Shown: positions 18,896-28,339, numbered from the stretch's first letter. The stretch is 64,000 nt of DNA from Antarcticibacterium arcticum (GCF_007993795.1 NZ_CP042476.1:3100001-3164000), one strand, 5' to 3'. Notes: generated by a model not told the origin, from the sequence alone. Numbers and translations are program-made.

Positions 18896-18926
18896 AAAAA
18901 GGTGACAACGCGTCACCTTTTTTTTA
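18896..18926 (+). terminator. terminator after the DUF4168 gene
   Basis: AAAGGTGAC, a short loop, GTCACCTTT, then T8. Confidence 0.85.
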
Positions 18927-18968
18927 TGCTCTTTTTTAAAATATTTCATCCTTTCCCAGGATCACCAA

Positions 18969-20444
18969 TCATACCCCCAGAAAGATCTCCGGGATCTCTT
19001 CAAGCTTGAAATTCCACAAAACAGGAAGCACGTAATAGATAATCAGGCTTATAAGGAGAATGGAGAAGAAGTTCATCCAGATCCCGGTTCTTATCATATC
19101 CGGGATACGTAAATAACCCGATCCAAAAACTACCGCGTTTGGTGGAGTAGCAACCGGAAGCATAAATGCGCAGGAAGCTGCAAGAGTAGCAGCAACCATA
19201 AGTAAATAAGGATGCACATTCAGGGCTAGTGCCATAGGCGCTAATATGGGCAACAGCATGGCGGTGGTTGCAAGATTTGAAGTAACTTCAGTTAAAAAAT
19301 TTACCGCGGCGATTAATATAAGTACCAGCAGAAAAAGCGGAAGGTTTTTAAGGCCCACCAATTGCTCCCCAATCCATATTGCGAGCCCGGAATCGCCAAA
19401 AGCTTTTGCAAGGGCCATTCCACCTCCAAATAAAAGGATGATCCCCCAGGGGATCCTTACCGCATCTTCCCAATGCAGCAATCTCCTTCCGGGTTCATCG
19501 GCAGGGATTACGAACAACAGCACTCCTGCCGTCATGGCAATAATGGTGTCATCTAAAAAGGGTAAATATGGGGTAAGGAGAAAAGATCTTGTGATCCAGG
19601 CAAAAGCGGTAAATCCAAAGATTATAAGCACTTTTTTCTCCTGAAGTCCGAGTTTTCCTAATTGTGCAAGAAGGCGTTCAACTTCGGCAGTACCCCCGGG
19701 AAATTCTTTTTGTTTAAAACTAAAGGCAAAGGAAGTGAGGTACTTCCAGCAAATAATAAGCATCACAACAGAAACCGGGACACCCAGCATAGCCCACTGC
19801 AAAAAACTTATTTCTATCCCGTACAGTTCCTGTACTATCCCCGCAAAAACCAGGTTGGGCGGGGTGCCAATTAATGTTGCTATCCCACCAATAGAAGCGC
19901 TATAAGCAATGGCAAGCATCAGGGCTTTTCCAAAAACAAGATTCTCATCTTCCCGGGTATTGGGGTTGTCCTGCAGTTGCTGCACAATAGCTATACCAAT
20001 AGGAAGCATCATTACAGAGGTGGCGGTGTTGGAGATCCACATAGATAAAAATGCTGTGGCAACCATAAATCCCAGAATTATGGAGCTTATATTAGTACCA
20101 ATAAGCTGAATAATGGAAAGGGCTATACGTTTATGCAAATTCCATTTTTCAATTCCTATCGCCAGCATAAAACCTCCCAGGTAAAGGAACACGTACTTAT
20201 GCCCAAATGCAGCGGTAGTTGTTTCTATATCAAGAGCCCCGGTAAGAGGGAACAGGATAATGGGCAGGAGAGCGGTAACAGAAATTGGCACCACCTCTGT
20301 TACCCACCACAATGCCATCCAGATTGTAACGCATAATACATCCCAGGCAGGTGCCGGCATCGTTTCAGGATGACCAAGGAATTGTAAAATTATAAAGAGG
20401 AGTGGTCCCAGGAAAAGAACAACTGTTTTAAACGGCCTGTTCAT
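18969..20444 (-). CDS. SLC13/DASS-family anion:sodium symporter
   Basis: A polytopic inner-membrane transporter of 491 residues with about 11-12 hydrophobic segments. The DASS signatures are visible as ISNTATSVMMLPIGIAIV near 130 and TEVTSNLATTAMLLPILAPM near 385, the two SNT-type substrate and sodium loops. Family substrates are di- and tricarboxylates or sulfate; which applies cannot be told from sequence. It follows the M19 dipeptidase gene on the same strand after 27 bases, so the two probably form one operon. Confidence 0.92.
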   Translation of the reverse strand: MNRPFKTVVLFLGPLLFIILQFLGHPETMPAPAWDVLCVTIWMALWWVTEVVPISVTALLPIILFPLTGALDIETTTAAFGHKYVFLYLGGFMLAIGIEKWNLHKRIALSIIQLIGTNISSIILGFMVATAFLSMWISNTATSVMMLPIGIAIVQQLQDNPNTREDENLVFGKALMLAIAYSASIGGIATLIGTPPNLVFAGIVQELYGIEISFLQWAMLGVPVSVVMLIICWKYLTSFAFSFKQKEFPGGTAEVERLLAQLGKLGLQEKKVLIIFGFTAFAWITRSFLLTPYLPFLDDTIIAMTAGVLLFVIPADEPGRRLLHWEDAVRIPWGIILLFGGGMALAKAFGDSGLAIWIGEQLVGLKNLPLFLLVLILIAAVNFLTEVTSNLATTAMLLPILAPMALALNVHPYLLMVAATLAASCAFMLPVATPPNAVVFGSGYLRIPDMIRTGIWMNFFSILLISLIIYYVLPVLWNFKLEEIPEIFLGV

Positions 20445-20471
20445 AAAATACGTAAACTTGATATTTCTTAA

Positions 20472-21737
20472 TTATTTTGATGTTGAGGCCTGGGCAAAAT
20501 CAAGCACTGCGTTCCAAACCCGGAAAACGTTTTGGTAACAAATTTTTTCAATGTCCTCATTTGAATATCCCCTTCGCAGCAGTTCAGCTATTAAATTTGG
20601 AAAATGGGAAACATCTTTAAGACCTTCAGGGAGAGAATCGCCCACCCCGTCATAATCTGATCCCAGTCCCACGTGATCTATTCCTATAAGCTGCACCACG
20701 TGGTCAATATGATCTGCTACCTTGGCGACATTGGAGAATTTATAAGGATTCTCTTTTCTGAATTGTTCTATATAAGGTTGAGCCGCAGAATCATTTTCGG
20801 TTAATCCTTGTTTTTCCAGTTCGTTTTTAAGTTTTTCATTAATACGGTTTCCTGATTCCTGTGAGTCGATATCTAAAAAGTCTGATCCAAAATTGATCTG
20901 AATCACTCCGCCATTTTCTCCCAGCGCTTTAATAAGCTCGTCATTCATATTCCGTTCAAAACCCGGGGTGAATTTTTCGGCTGAAGAATGTGAAGCGATC
21001 ACGGGCACCTTTGTAACTTCCATCACATCGTGAAAAGCATTATTGGAAATATGGCTTACATCTACCATGATCCCCACCCGGTTTATTTCTTCTACCACTT
21101 TCCTCCCGAAGTCACTAAGCCCCCCGTGGGTAGCAGTGGTATCATAGGAAGCATCTGTGATCTCATTATCTTTTCCGTGGGACAGAGTGATGTATCTTAT
21201 GCCCCGATTAAAGAAATATTCTACATTTTTAAGATCGCCTTCAATAGGCGCTCCATTCTCCATTCCCATAGGTAAGGAGATCTTCCCGGCTTTAAAGTTT
21301 TTTTCAACATCGGCAGGACTGTTGGCCAGGGCAAAATGTTCAGGATAGGTGGTGGTTATAGATTGAACAAGATCTATTAGAGAATCGGCCAGGGCTTTTG
21401 CGCCGCCGGTTTCCTGTAATTCAGCAGGGATATAAATACTCATAAAAGGAGCATCAAGTCCTCCTTTTTTGGCCCTTTCAAGATCAAAATCTCCAATACC
21501 AGCATCTATAACCGTACTGCCATTCTCCAGAGTTATAAGATCGATTCCTTCACTTTTTAATCTGTAAGGCAAATCCACGTGGCCATCTGTAATAATAAAA
21601 GCATGAGCCAGCGAATCTGCTTTCCGAAGCAAAGCTTCTTCAGCTATTGCTTCATTATTGATGTCCTTATTTTGATTATCATTTTTACAACCAATCATAG
21701 CAATGGCAAGAAAAGGCAATATGTGTTTAATTTTCAT
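20472..21737 (-). CDS. M19 membrane dipeptidase (renal dipeptidase family) lipoprotein
   Basis: A 421-residue zinc dipeptidase. Metal-ligand motifs are present: DGHVDLPYRL near 52, GMENGAPIEGDL near 157, VDVSHISNNAF near 224, VIASHSSAEKF near 246, and GLGSDYDGVGDSLPEGL near 358. A lipobox (AMIGC, Cys17) predicts a lipoprotein anchored to a membrane facing the periplasm. The enzyme would split dipeptides, possibly with D-residues. It precedes the DASS transporter gene by 27 bases and follows the amidohydrolase gene; the three make a likely peptide/amide scavenging cluster, which is inference. Confidence 0.92.
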   Translation of the reverse strand: MKIKHILPFLAIAMIGCKNDNQNKDINNEAIAEEALLRKADSLAHAFIITDGHVDLPYRLKSEGIDLITLENGSTVIDAGIGDFDLERAKKGGLDAPFMSIYIPAELQETGGAKALADSLIDLVQSITTTYPEHFALANSPADVEKNFKAGKISLPMGMENGAPIEGDLKNVEYFFNRGIRYITLSHGKDNEITDASYDTTATHGGLSDFGRKVVEEINRVGIMVDVSHISNNAFHDVMEVTKVPVIASHSSAEKFTPGFERNMNDELIKALGENGGVIQINFGSDFLDIDSQESGNRINEKLKNELEKQGLTENDSAAQPYIEQFRKENPYKFSNVAKVADHIDHVVQLIGIDHVGLGSDYDGVGDSLPEGLKDVSHFPNLIAELLRRGYSNEDIEKICYQNVFRVWNAVLDFAQASTSK

Positions 21738-21797
21738 ATGTATTTATTTCTAGAGGGAAAGGTATTTATTTTTGCTGAACCACCTGGTTCCATTATG

Positions 21798-21832
21798 ATA
21801 AAACCCGGAAGATGATCCTTCCGGGTTATTTT
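21798..21832 (-). terminator. terminator after the amidohydrolase gene
   Basis: Perfect ten-base stem AACCCGGAAG (21802-21811) / CTTCCGGGTT (21818-21827), T-rich on the minus-strand side. Confidence 0.75.
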
Positions 21833-21844
21833 ATCCAATTTCTG

Positions 21845-24800
21845 TTACATTTTTACGCCCGGAAGGTTTGCCGGTTTTTTTGTTTGCCATAGAAATGGTG
21901 TCGCTTTTTTATTCTCAGGATGTATCTCATCAAGGGTTCCTGCCTCATAGATCACTCCATTCTTGATCACATATTTGACACTATTGCTGTTCCGGATATT
22001 TTCCAGCGGATTCTTATCCAGAATTACAAGATCGGCAAGTTTTCCCGGTTCAATACTTCCTAGGTCGCCGTCAAGTCCCAGGCTTTCAGCACCCAAAAGA
22101 GTCGCAGTTTTTAAAGCTGTGTGAGGTTCCATACCCCCACTTTGCACACTCCATAGTTCCCAGTGATATCCAAGCCCCTGCAACTGACCATGGCTTCCGA
22201 TTCCTGCGAGTCCGCCTTCCTTAACCAGGTCATTCATGAATTTTGCATGTTTTTGAAATACATGCTCTTCTTCCATAAACCAGGCACCTCTTCTTCTTGC
22301 TTTGGAAGCTAGTTCTTCATAAGGAGTAAAATATTGCAGTTTTGGGTCTTTAAAAGGTTGTTCTGTAGCGTAATAAAATTCCTCTGCCCAGGGCCCGCCA
22401 TATGAAACCAGCAGGGTAGGGGTAACGGCCATTTTTGACTGCGCTATGGATTTTACTGCGTCCTTATAAATGGGATAAATAGGCAGCGAATGTTCATGAC
22501 CGGGATACCCATCCAGCATTTGGGTCATGTTTAATTTAATATCAAGTCCACCTTCTGTGGTTGGCATCAATTCCAGTTCTTTTGCTGCCATAATAACCCA
22601 TTGCCGCATTTGCCGGTTACCCACCAGGTACATTTTGATGGACTTTGTATTGTAATACTCGCTGTACTGTTTTAAAACATTTTTGGTGTGTTCAAGATCC
22701 TTAAGCTTATATCCCCAGAATCCAACTCCCGGGCCCGTGCTATAAACCCGGGGGCCGTGCAGCATTCCGGCCACTATCATATCTGAGTATGTCAAAATAT
22801 CTGTAGTGCCCGTTTGCGGATCACGGGTGGTAGTTACCCCATACGCCAGGTTGGCACTATAGATCCATACCTGATTCTTATGCACCTCCCGGTTAGGCCA
22901 CATATGGGCGTGCGTATCAATAAATCCAGGGGTCACTGTTTTTCCGGCTGCATCAATTTCTTTAGTGCCCCGGGGTACTGTTAAAGATCCGGTTGATCCC
23001 ACAGCTTTTATTCGGTTATTCTCGATGAGGATATCGCCATTCTCAATTACTTCATCCCCCTTCATGGTTATAATACGGGCATTTTTAATAAGTGCTGTTC
23101 CCCGGGGAATAGCGCGCTTGAATTTCAGGTCTATTTTAAATTCTTCAGCCAGGAAATTTTTTTCTTTTTCATCCTTCTTTTTTTCATCCTCCTTTTTCTC
23201 TACTTCGGCCTCGCCCTTTTTCTTCTTTTCTTCTTTCAATTTTTCACCAGCCTTTTTGGCCACCATCACGCTGTCATCAAATACTTTCGCTTTATCAAGA
23301 TCATAGATAAAATGGCTGGAGCCTAAAGACCAGTGAACTTTATTGGATCCAGAGGACCAGGCCGGGAATTCCCCGCCAATCTCGGTGAGTTGTTTGGCGG
23401 GAAAGGAGGCTTTCTCCACATTTGCCACAGATACTTCTGCAGTAGTGCCAAATCGTGGGATGAGCACAGTATAAATATCATTATTTATCTTGGCCAGCGC
23501 TCTTTTTCCATCGGGAGAAATTTTTATTTCTGAAGGTTTGGAAGCCTGATCCTGAGATTCGTTATAATCTTCTACTTCAGCAAGGATATGTTCATGTAAC
23601 ACATCGGAAGTGCCGAAAGTGGTAATTCCTTTGATCTTTAAATGAGTTTTCTCATCTGTTCCATCCCATCGTATAGACATTAGCTGATCCTCCTTGTTCA
23701 CATAAATGCGGTCATCTACCGTAGTGAAATGAGGATTAAGTCTTCCTTTTGATTTGGCGATAAGGTTTACCTCTCCTCCATTGGAGAGGATCCAGGCGAG
23801 ATCTTCCCTGGCTCTGGAATCAAATCCGCTGTTGGAGGCCCGGTAATTTTCTGCAGTTCCCCTTGTAAATGCAATACGGTCGCTCTTGTAGGACCATGCG
23901 GGATTACTGTAAATTCCAGGGGATTTTGTAAGTCGGGTTAAGTTTTTTCCATTCACCCCAACTTTATACAAATGTCCCTCCTGGGTTTCCCAGGTTGTAA
24001 AAACAATTTGCTTGCCATCCGGGGACCAGGCAGGGTGCGCTTCAGTAAAATCGTGGCTCGTAAGCCTGCGGGCTTTTCCGTTAGGAAAATCCATCACGTA
24101 CAGCCTGTTAAGTGCGGTAAAGGCAAATTGTTTTCCATCTGGCGAGGGAACTCCATCTCTTATTTGTGTTACCTGAACTTCTGGAGAATCTTCTATAGGA
24201 TATTTAAAGGACACGCGGGGTCCCAAATCAATTTTCAGGTCTACTTCAAAGGGGATCTCGGTGGCGTTCTTTCCCTCCAAAGAGATATTGTAGATCTTCC
24301 CGCCGTAGGAAGCGATAAGGGATTTGCTGTCTGGTGTAAAGGACATGGCGGGCAAAACTCCCAGGGAAGCAATGGATTCCTGGTCGTCACGTTGTACGGG
24401 ATAGGCCAGCCAGTTCTCATCTCCGGTTTGCAGATTTCTGGCTACAAGGCCGGTCTCAGTTTCGAATCGACTGCCATACACCATCCATTTTCCGTCTGGT
24501 GACAATACCGGCGTAAATGCCGACCCATAACGGGAGGTAATCACTGCAGTGGTAGCATCTTCCATATCATAGGACCCAATTTGGTATTGGGGTAATTGGG
24601 CGTTATAATTCCATCCGCCTGTCCTTCGGGAGAAATATATGGTCTTCCCGTCATGGCTAAAGGCAGGGTCAATTGTTTTTAGATTTGCAGGTTCTTTGAT
24701 CAATTGGGCCCCGCTTCCTCCATCCTTATGGTAGAGGTATAATTTAATATTTCTTCTTCCTTTGGCTCCCACAATATAATCCCCGTCCGGTGACCAATCT

Positions 24801-25222
24801 GCTGAAAAGAAATTCTGGTTGTTATCCTCTGTAACCTGTTTCATCTCCTCGGTCGCAAGGTCCATGGTCCAGATATTATCTGAGCCGGTTTTATCTGAAA
24901 TAAATACCAGCGACTTACCGTCCGGACTAAATTTTGGGTGCACCTCATACGCCATGCCTTTGGTAAGCTTTTTAGCTTTTCCACCTGTAACCGGTATGGA
25001 ATAAATATCTCCCATCATATCAAACACAATTTGTTTCCCGTCTGGACTTACATCAAGGGAAATCCATGTGCCTTCATTGGTGGTGAAAGAAATGTTGCGT
25101 TCGGGTTTTAAAGGGAGTTCTTTGGTTTTCACAGTATCCTGAATAGCGATACTGTCCTGGGCATAAATTGTAAAACTTCCGGTTAACAGGAAAGTAATTA
25201 CAAAAGCAAAAAATTTGTTCAT
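21845..25222 (-). CDS. secreted beta-propeller amidohydrolase (TolB/PD40 repeats plus amidohydrolase domain)
   Basis: A 1125-residue exported protein. A signal peptide (ends FTIYAQD near 22) leads into many WD40-like PD40/TolB repeats (SPDGKQIVFD, SPDGKSLVFI, SPDGKWMVYG and others) to about residue 620. A highly charged Lys/Glu linker occupies about 650-690. The C-terminal amidohydrolase domain starts near 710 (RGTALIKNARIITMKGDEVI), with the HxH metal motif FIDTHAHMW near 770 and ADLVILDKNPL near 1075. Such proteins are annotated as amidohydrolases or prolidase-like; the substrate is unknown and the propeller may hold peptides. Has its own terminator; the dipeptidase gene lies just downstream. 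Confidence 0.9.
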   Translation of the reverse strand: MNKFFAFVITFLLTGSFTIYAQDSIAIQDTVKTKELPLKPERNISFTTNEGTWISLDVSPDGKQIVFDMMGDIYSIPVTGGKAKKLTKGMAYEVHPKFSPDGKSLVFISDKTGSDNIWTMDLATEEMKQVTEDNNQNFFSADWSPDGDYIVGAKGRRNIKLYLYHKDGGSGAQLIKEPANLKTIDPAFSHDGKTIYFSRRTGGWNYNAQLPQYQIGSYDMEDATTAVITSRYGSAFTPVLSPDGKWMVYGSRFETETGLVARNLQTGDENWLAYPVQRDDQESIASLGVLPAMSFTPDSKSLIASYGGKIYNISLEGKNATEIPFEVDLKIDLGPRVSFKYPIEDSPEVQVTQIRDGVPSPDGKQFAFTALNRLYVMDFPNGKARRLTSHDFTEAHPAWSPDGKQIVFTTWETQEGHLYKVGVNGKNLTRLTKSPGIYSNPAWSYKSDRIAFTRGTAENYRASNSGFDSRAREDLAWILSNGGEVNLIAKSKGRLNPHFTTVDDRIYVNKEDQLMSIRWDGTDEKTHLKIKGITTFGTSDVLHEHILAEVEDYNESQDQASKPSEIKISPDGKRALAKINNDIYTVLIPRFGTTAEVSVANVEKASFPAKQLTEIGGEFPAWSSGSNKVHWSLGSSHFIYDLDKAKVFDDSVMVAKKAGEKLKEEKKKKGEAEVEKKEDEKKKDEKEKNFLAEEFKIDLKFKRAIPRGTALIKNARIITMKGDEVIENGDILIENNRIKAVGSTGSLTVPRGTKEIDAAGKTVTPGFIDTHAHMWPNREVHKNQVWIYSANLAYGVTTTRDPQTGTTDILTYSDMIVAGMLHGPRVYSTGPGVGFWGYKLKDLEHTKNVLKQYSEYYNTKSIKMYLVGNRQMRQWVIMAAKELELMPTTEGGLDIKLNMTQMLDGYPGHEHSLPIYPIYKDAVKSIAQSKMAVTPTLLVSYGGPWAEEFYYATEQPFKDPKLQYFTPYEELASKARRRGAWFMEEEHVFQKHAKFMNDLVKEGGLAGIGSHGQLQGLGYHWELWSVQSGGMEPHTALKTATLLGAESLGLDGDLGSIEPGKLADLVILDKNPLENIRNSNSVKYVIKNGVIYEAGTLDEIHPENKKATPFLWQTKKPANLPGVKM

Positions 25223-25387
25223 GGAATGGAGTAAATAAGTGAGAATAAAATTTTTGCAGCAATATAGGAAATTATATTACCTAAAGATAGACCTTAAAAG
25301 GCTTTATAGCAGGATAGTGCAAAACTGTCTTCAAAAATCAAAATGCAGGGAGAAATGTGGAAACAAAAGGAGTAGGTATTCCAGGGC

Positions 25388-25416
25388 ATAAAAAAAGGCA
25401 CCCCTTCGGGTACCTT
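25388..25416 (-). terminator. terminator after the 79-residue gene
   Basis: On the minus strand AAGGTACCC, loop, GGGTGCCTT (one mismatch), then T7. Confidence 0.75.
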
Positions 25417-25439
25417 GTTCCTAATTATTTTATAAAAAA

Positions 25440-25679
25440 TTATACTACTATTTGTTTTTGGCCGGCGGCATCGCGGTTATTTTGGGAAATATCTTCTACC
25501 GGTTTTAAATTCTCCCGGCGTTTTCTGTTTTCAAAGAAGTTATAAGCAAGATAACCAGCACCTACCACAGCACCAATTCCTACTCCTACCACTCCGCCTC
25601 TTCTAATAGCCGATTTTCCTAATTTTAAAGCAAGGGCTCTTTTTCCCCATTTCATTCCTTTATCCATTATATTGCTCAT
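25440..25679 (-). CDS. small hypothetical protein with one membrane segment
   Basis: I do not recognise this 79-residue protein. It begins with a basic, possibly amphipathic stretch (KWGKRALALKLGKSAIRRGG), then a glycine-rich hydrophobic span (VVGVGIGAVVGAGYLAYNFF, about 30-49) that could cross the inner membrane, then a basic and polar tail. Its own terminator and normal codon use support a real gene. It resembles small glycine-zipper-like membrane proteins, but that is only a visual impression. Confidence 0.6.
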   Translation of the reverse strand: MSNIMDKGMKWGKRALALKLGKSAIRRGGVVGVGIGAVVGAGYLAYNFFENRKRRENLKPVEDISQNNRDAAGQKQIVV

Positions 25680-25810
25680 AATACTTATTTTAAGATTAGT
25701 TACTCTTATTAAAAAATTCTTGAAGTACTAATATCGGGGATTAATAACGGAGTCCTTGTTAAAAGGGCCTCAAATAACAGAGTTTTAACGACTTTTTAAA
25801 GGCAAAACGG

Positions 25811-27064
25811 CTAAGCTTCCGGCGGATCTTTTCTTCCTCTCTTCTCAAAATAATTAATGATGGACGGCGCACTCAAACCGTGGACCACTACTGAAATAAG
25901 GATCACATAGGCAGTAATAGCATAGAGTTCAAATTTGTTGTCAAAATCATTGTACTGTGTAAATGCCCAGGCCAGGTAGAAAACAGAACCAATTCCACGA
26001 ATACCGAGAAAACTTATTGCCAGTTTGGTTTGAATTGAATCCTTAATCCCGGCAAGGCCAATGAGTCCTGCAAGGGGCCTTATGACCAGCACCATCAACA
26101 GGGCAAAGAATACCCCTTTCCAGTCGGTAAGGGTCAAAACCCCGTTTAAAATAGAACCCCCAAAAAGTATGATCCACACCACCAGCAGTAGCCTTTCGAT
26201 TTCGTGAATGAAATCGTGCATTTTCTTTTTATAATCGCCACTTATCTTTTCATAATATCTAAGCGTGATCCCTACAAAGAATACAGCCAGAAAGCCGTAG
26301 CCGTGAAGAAGCTCTGTTACACCATAGGTCATAAACGTAAGTGAAAGGGATACAAAACCGTCAAAAGTTTTGATTCCGGTGACCACATTAAGCCTGTCAA
26401 GTAAAAAGCCAATTAACCGGCCAATTACTATACCCAATACCACCCCAATAATTATTTTGAGCAGCAATTTGTCCCAAAACCAATTGGAAAAATTGAGTGC
26501 GGCCCAGCCGCCGGCTTGGGCCACCATTACGGCCAGGTATGTAAAAGGAAAAGCCATCCCGTCATTAAGTCCGGCCTCGGTAGTAAGCGTGAACCGCCGC
26601 TTATCTTCCGGTTCTTTTTCCCGGGTGGGTTCATCCAACTGGATCTCGGCGGCCAGAACAGGATCTGTAGGTGCCAGGATTGCCGCCAGTAAAAGTGAGG
26701 AGGGAACACTTAATGCCAGAAAATACACCCCTAGAAAATAGGCAGAGGCAATGCATATAGGCATTGTTACAAAAACTAACAATAAGGGCCTTTTCCAGGC
26801 GCGGTAGGAAAATACCTGACCTATTTTTAATCCCGCTCCCATAAGGGAAATGATCACAATAGCTTCAGAAAAATACATTAACCCGGTGTCATTCCAGAGT
26901 GGATCAGGCCAACTTAGGGGAGTGCCCAGGAAATAAAGCAGGAAACCAATAAACAATAAAATTATAGGGAAACTAACTTTTATTCTTTTTGAAATAGAAG
27001 GGAGCCAGGCCATCACCAGGGTCGCAAATCCCAAAGCCGCCAGGATTAAGTAATGTTCTTTCAT
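25811..27064 (-). CDS. CPA1-family cation/proton antiporter
   Basis: A 417-residue inner-membrane antiporter of the sodium/proton exchanger family, with about 12 hydrophobic segments. The CPA1 core shows as ILAPTDPVLAAEIQ near 137 (the TDP unwound helix) and the helix with TEAGLNDGMAFPFTYL near 168 (ND motif of electroneutral exchangers). It would extrude sodium or potassium and regulate internal pH. The frame opens six codons earlier (27082), but MKEHYLIL at 27064 is the more natural start. Transcribed alone. Confidence 0.92.
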   Translation of the reverse strand: MKEHYLILAALGFATLVMAWLPSISKRIKVSFPIILLFIGFLLYFLGTPLSWPDPLWNDTGLMYFSEAIVIISLMGAGLKIGQVFSYRAWKRPLLLVFVTMPICIASAYFLGVYFLALSVPSSLLLAAILAPTDPVLAAEIQLDEPTREKEPEDKRRFTLTTEAGLNDGMAFPFTYLAVMVAQAGGWAALNFSNWFWDKLLLKIIIGVVLGIVIGRLIGFLLDRLNVVTGIKTFDGFVSLSLTFMTYGVTELLHGYGFLAVFFVGITLRYYEKISGDYKKKMHDFIHEIERLLLVVWIILFGGSILNGVLTLTDWKGVFFALLMVLVIRPLAGLIGLAGIKDSIQTKLAISFLGIRGIGSVFYLAWAFTQYNDFDNKFELYAITAYVILISVVVHGLSAPSIINYFEKRGRKDPPEA

Positions 27065-27273
27065 AGGTTTTAAAATTACCAATTTAATCTGGGCAAGGTT
27101 ACAGCCTTAGGAAAAGTGTAACATTTAAAAGATCTTAGATAAGCCGGGTCTTATTACTTTAATTCTGAATTCCTAAGGGAGAGGAAAATTATATGTGCAG
27201 AAGTTTGTGAAGTGTATGGGAAAATTTCCTGCAGCTTTTAGATAGCACAAAAATATAATGAGTTTGAAAAATA

Positions 27274-27318
27274 ATAAAAAACCCTCCCCAAAGAACTGGT
27301 CCCGGGGAGGGTTTTTTA
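27274..27318 (-). terminator. bidirectional terminator next to ssb
   Basis: AAAAAACCCTCCCC on one side and GGGGAGGGTTTTTT on the other with a 15-16-base loop. The minus-strand T run serves ssb. Confidence 0.85.
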
Positions 27319-27651
27319 TTATTTGCTCAGCAAAAGAAGTTCACTGCATACCACCTCTGTGATATACCGCTTCTGGCCTTCTTTGTCTTCCCAGGAACGG
27401 GTGGTGAGTTTTCCTTCAACGGCTATCTCTTTTCCCTTGTTCACAAATTGTTCAATGATCCCAGCGGTCTTTCCCCAGGCTACCACATTGTGCCATTCTG
27501 TGTGTTCCACTTTTTCACCCTTTGCATTGGTGTAATTGTCATTGGTAGCAATAGAGAATTTTGCCAGTTTCTTTCCGGTTTCCAGATTTAAGATCTCAGG
27601 ATCTTGTCCTACTCTTCCAATCAACTGTACTTTGTTTCTAAGTGCGTTCAT
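27319..27651 (-). CDS. ssb: single-stranded DNA-binding protein, short form without acidic tip
   Basis: A 110-residue SSB with a complete OB fold: NKVQLIGRVGQDPEI at the start, TEWHNVVAWGKTAGIIEQFV near 50, and GKEIAVEGKLTTRSWEDKEG near 72. It ends at CSELLLLSK right after the OB fold, lacking the glycine-rich linker and the acidic DDDIPF-type tip that housekeeping SSBs use to recruit partners. The chromosome probably has a longer main SSB elsewhere (inference), and this one may serve competence, repair or stress. Minus-strand TAAGTTTG (27717-27710) is a candidate -7 box, and phased repeats lie further upstream. Confidence 0.92.
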   Translation of the reverse strand: MNALRNKVQLIGRVGQDPEILNLETGKKLAKFSIATNDNYTNAKGEKVEHTEWHNVVAWGKTAGIIEQFVNKGKEIAVEGKLTTRSWEDKEGQKRYITEVVCSELLLLSK

Positions 27652-27759
27652 AATAATAAAATTTAATGGTTAAACAGTTAATACTATTGCATCTATTGAT
27701 CCAACGGTACAAACTTATAACAGGGAAAAACAGGGAATCGGTTGCTAAACAATTACTTT

Positions 27760-27789
27760 CGTTTGCAAACGTTTGTAATCGTTTGTACA
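27760..27789. promoter_or_regulatory. three 10-base direct repeats upstream of ssb
   Basis: CGTTTGCAAA, CGTTTGTAAT and CGTTTGTACA follow each other without gaps, starting at 27760, 27770 and 27780. The first joins the second to form the 12-base palindrome CGTTTGCAAACG. The block is about 43 bases upstream of the ssb -7 box and about 215 before the hpf -7 box, so it may be an operator for either gene. Repeat spacing equals one DNA turn, as expected for a protein that binds cooperatively on one face. Confidence 0.5.
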
Positions 27790-28004
27790 CGGAAAAATTA
27801 GCTATGTAGCTTAGGTGCAGGCAAATAAAATTTTACTTCAGAACCGCTGAGAAGAAAATATTAAAATTTTTTGTATCTGAATAATTGGAGTGTTACACAC
27901 AGGGTTCCGGCGCATTTTTCAGCAAAATAATAAGGAGTGTACAAAAAATAACAAGAAAGATCCGGAAGCTGATAATGCTCATATTTCCCGTGCTATCTTC
28001 TGGG

Positions 28005-28012
28005 TATCTTTG
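28005..28012 (+). promoter_or_regulatory. possible -7 box of the hibernation factor gene
   Basis: TATCTTTG matches TAnnTTTG 28 bases before the ATG of the hpf-like gene. No TTG is found at the right distance upstream, so an alternative sigma factor or activator may be involved. Confidence 0.4.
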
Positions 28013-28039
28013 TTGTAGTTAAATCCTAAAGCTTCAAAT

Positions 28040-28339
28040 ATGACAATCAATATACAATATGTGAAGATGCCCTTTAGCGAATCGATGACCGAATTTATCA
28101 TTAATAAGCTGAATAAATTGGGAGATAGATACCAATGGATCGTGAAGGCCAAAGTATTTTTTAAACGAGAGAACGATCCTTCCGGAAACGGCAGGATTTG
28201 CGAAATAGAATTAAGTATGCCCGGGTCACAAATATTTGCATCAAGCAGTGAACACAATTTTGAATTAGCCGCAAAAGAAACCACCCTTGAAATTGAAAGA
28301 CAGCTTCAAAAAAGAAAAGCTGTTTTAAAGGCCCATTAA
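28040..28339 (+). CDS. hpf: ribosome hibernation promoting factor / RaiA family
   Basis: A 99-residue short-form HPF/RaiA protein that would bind the 30S decoding site in slow growth and inactivate or dimerise ribosomes. Recognised from the beta-alpha-beta layout with SESMTEFIINKLNKLGDRYQ near 13, the KAKVFFKRE strand near 36 and ASSSEHNFELAAKETTLEIERQLQKRK near 67. The long-form C-terminal dimerisation domain is absent. Monocistronic with its own terminator. Confidence 0.9.
   Translation: MTINIQYVKMPFSESMTEFIINKLNKLGDRYQWIVKAKVFFKRENDPSGNGRICEIELSMPGSQIFASSSEHNFELAAKETTLEIERQLQKRKAVLKAH

Noticed and set aside
22965..23306. Plus-strand ORF of 113 codons within the amidohydrolase gene
   Set aside because: It is the shadow of a low-complexity Lys/Glu linker; serine/phenylalanine-rich translation with no family resemblance.
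26370..26741. Plus-strand ORF of 123 codons inside the antiporter gene
   Set aside because: Opposite-strand shadow of a strongly conserved membrane protein; no start context or homology-like motif.
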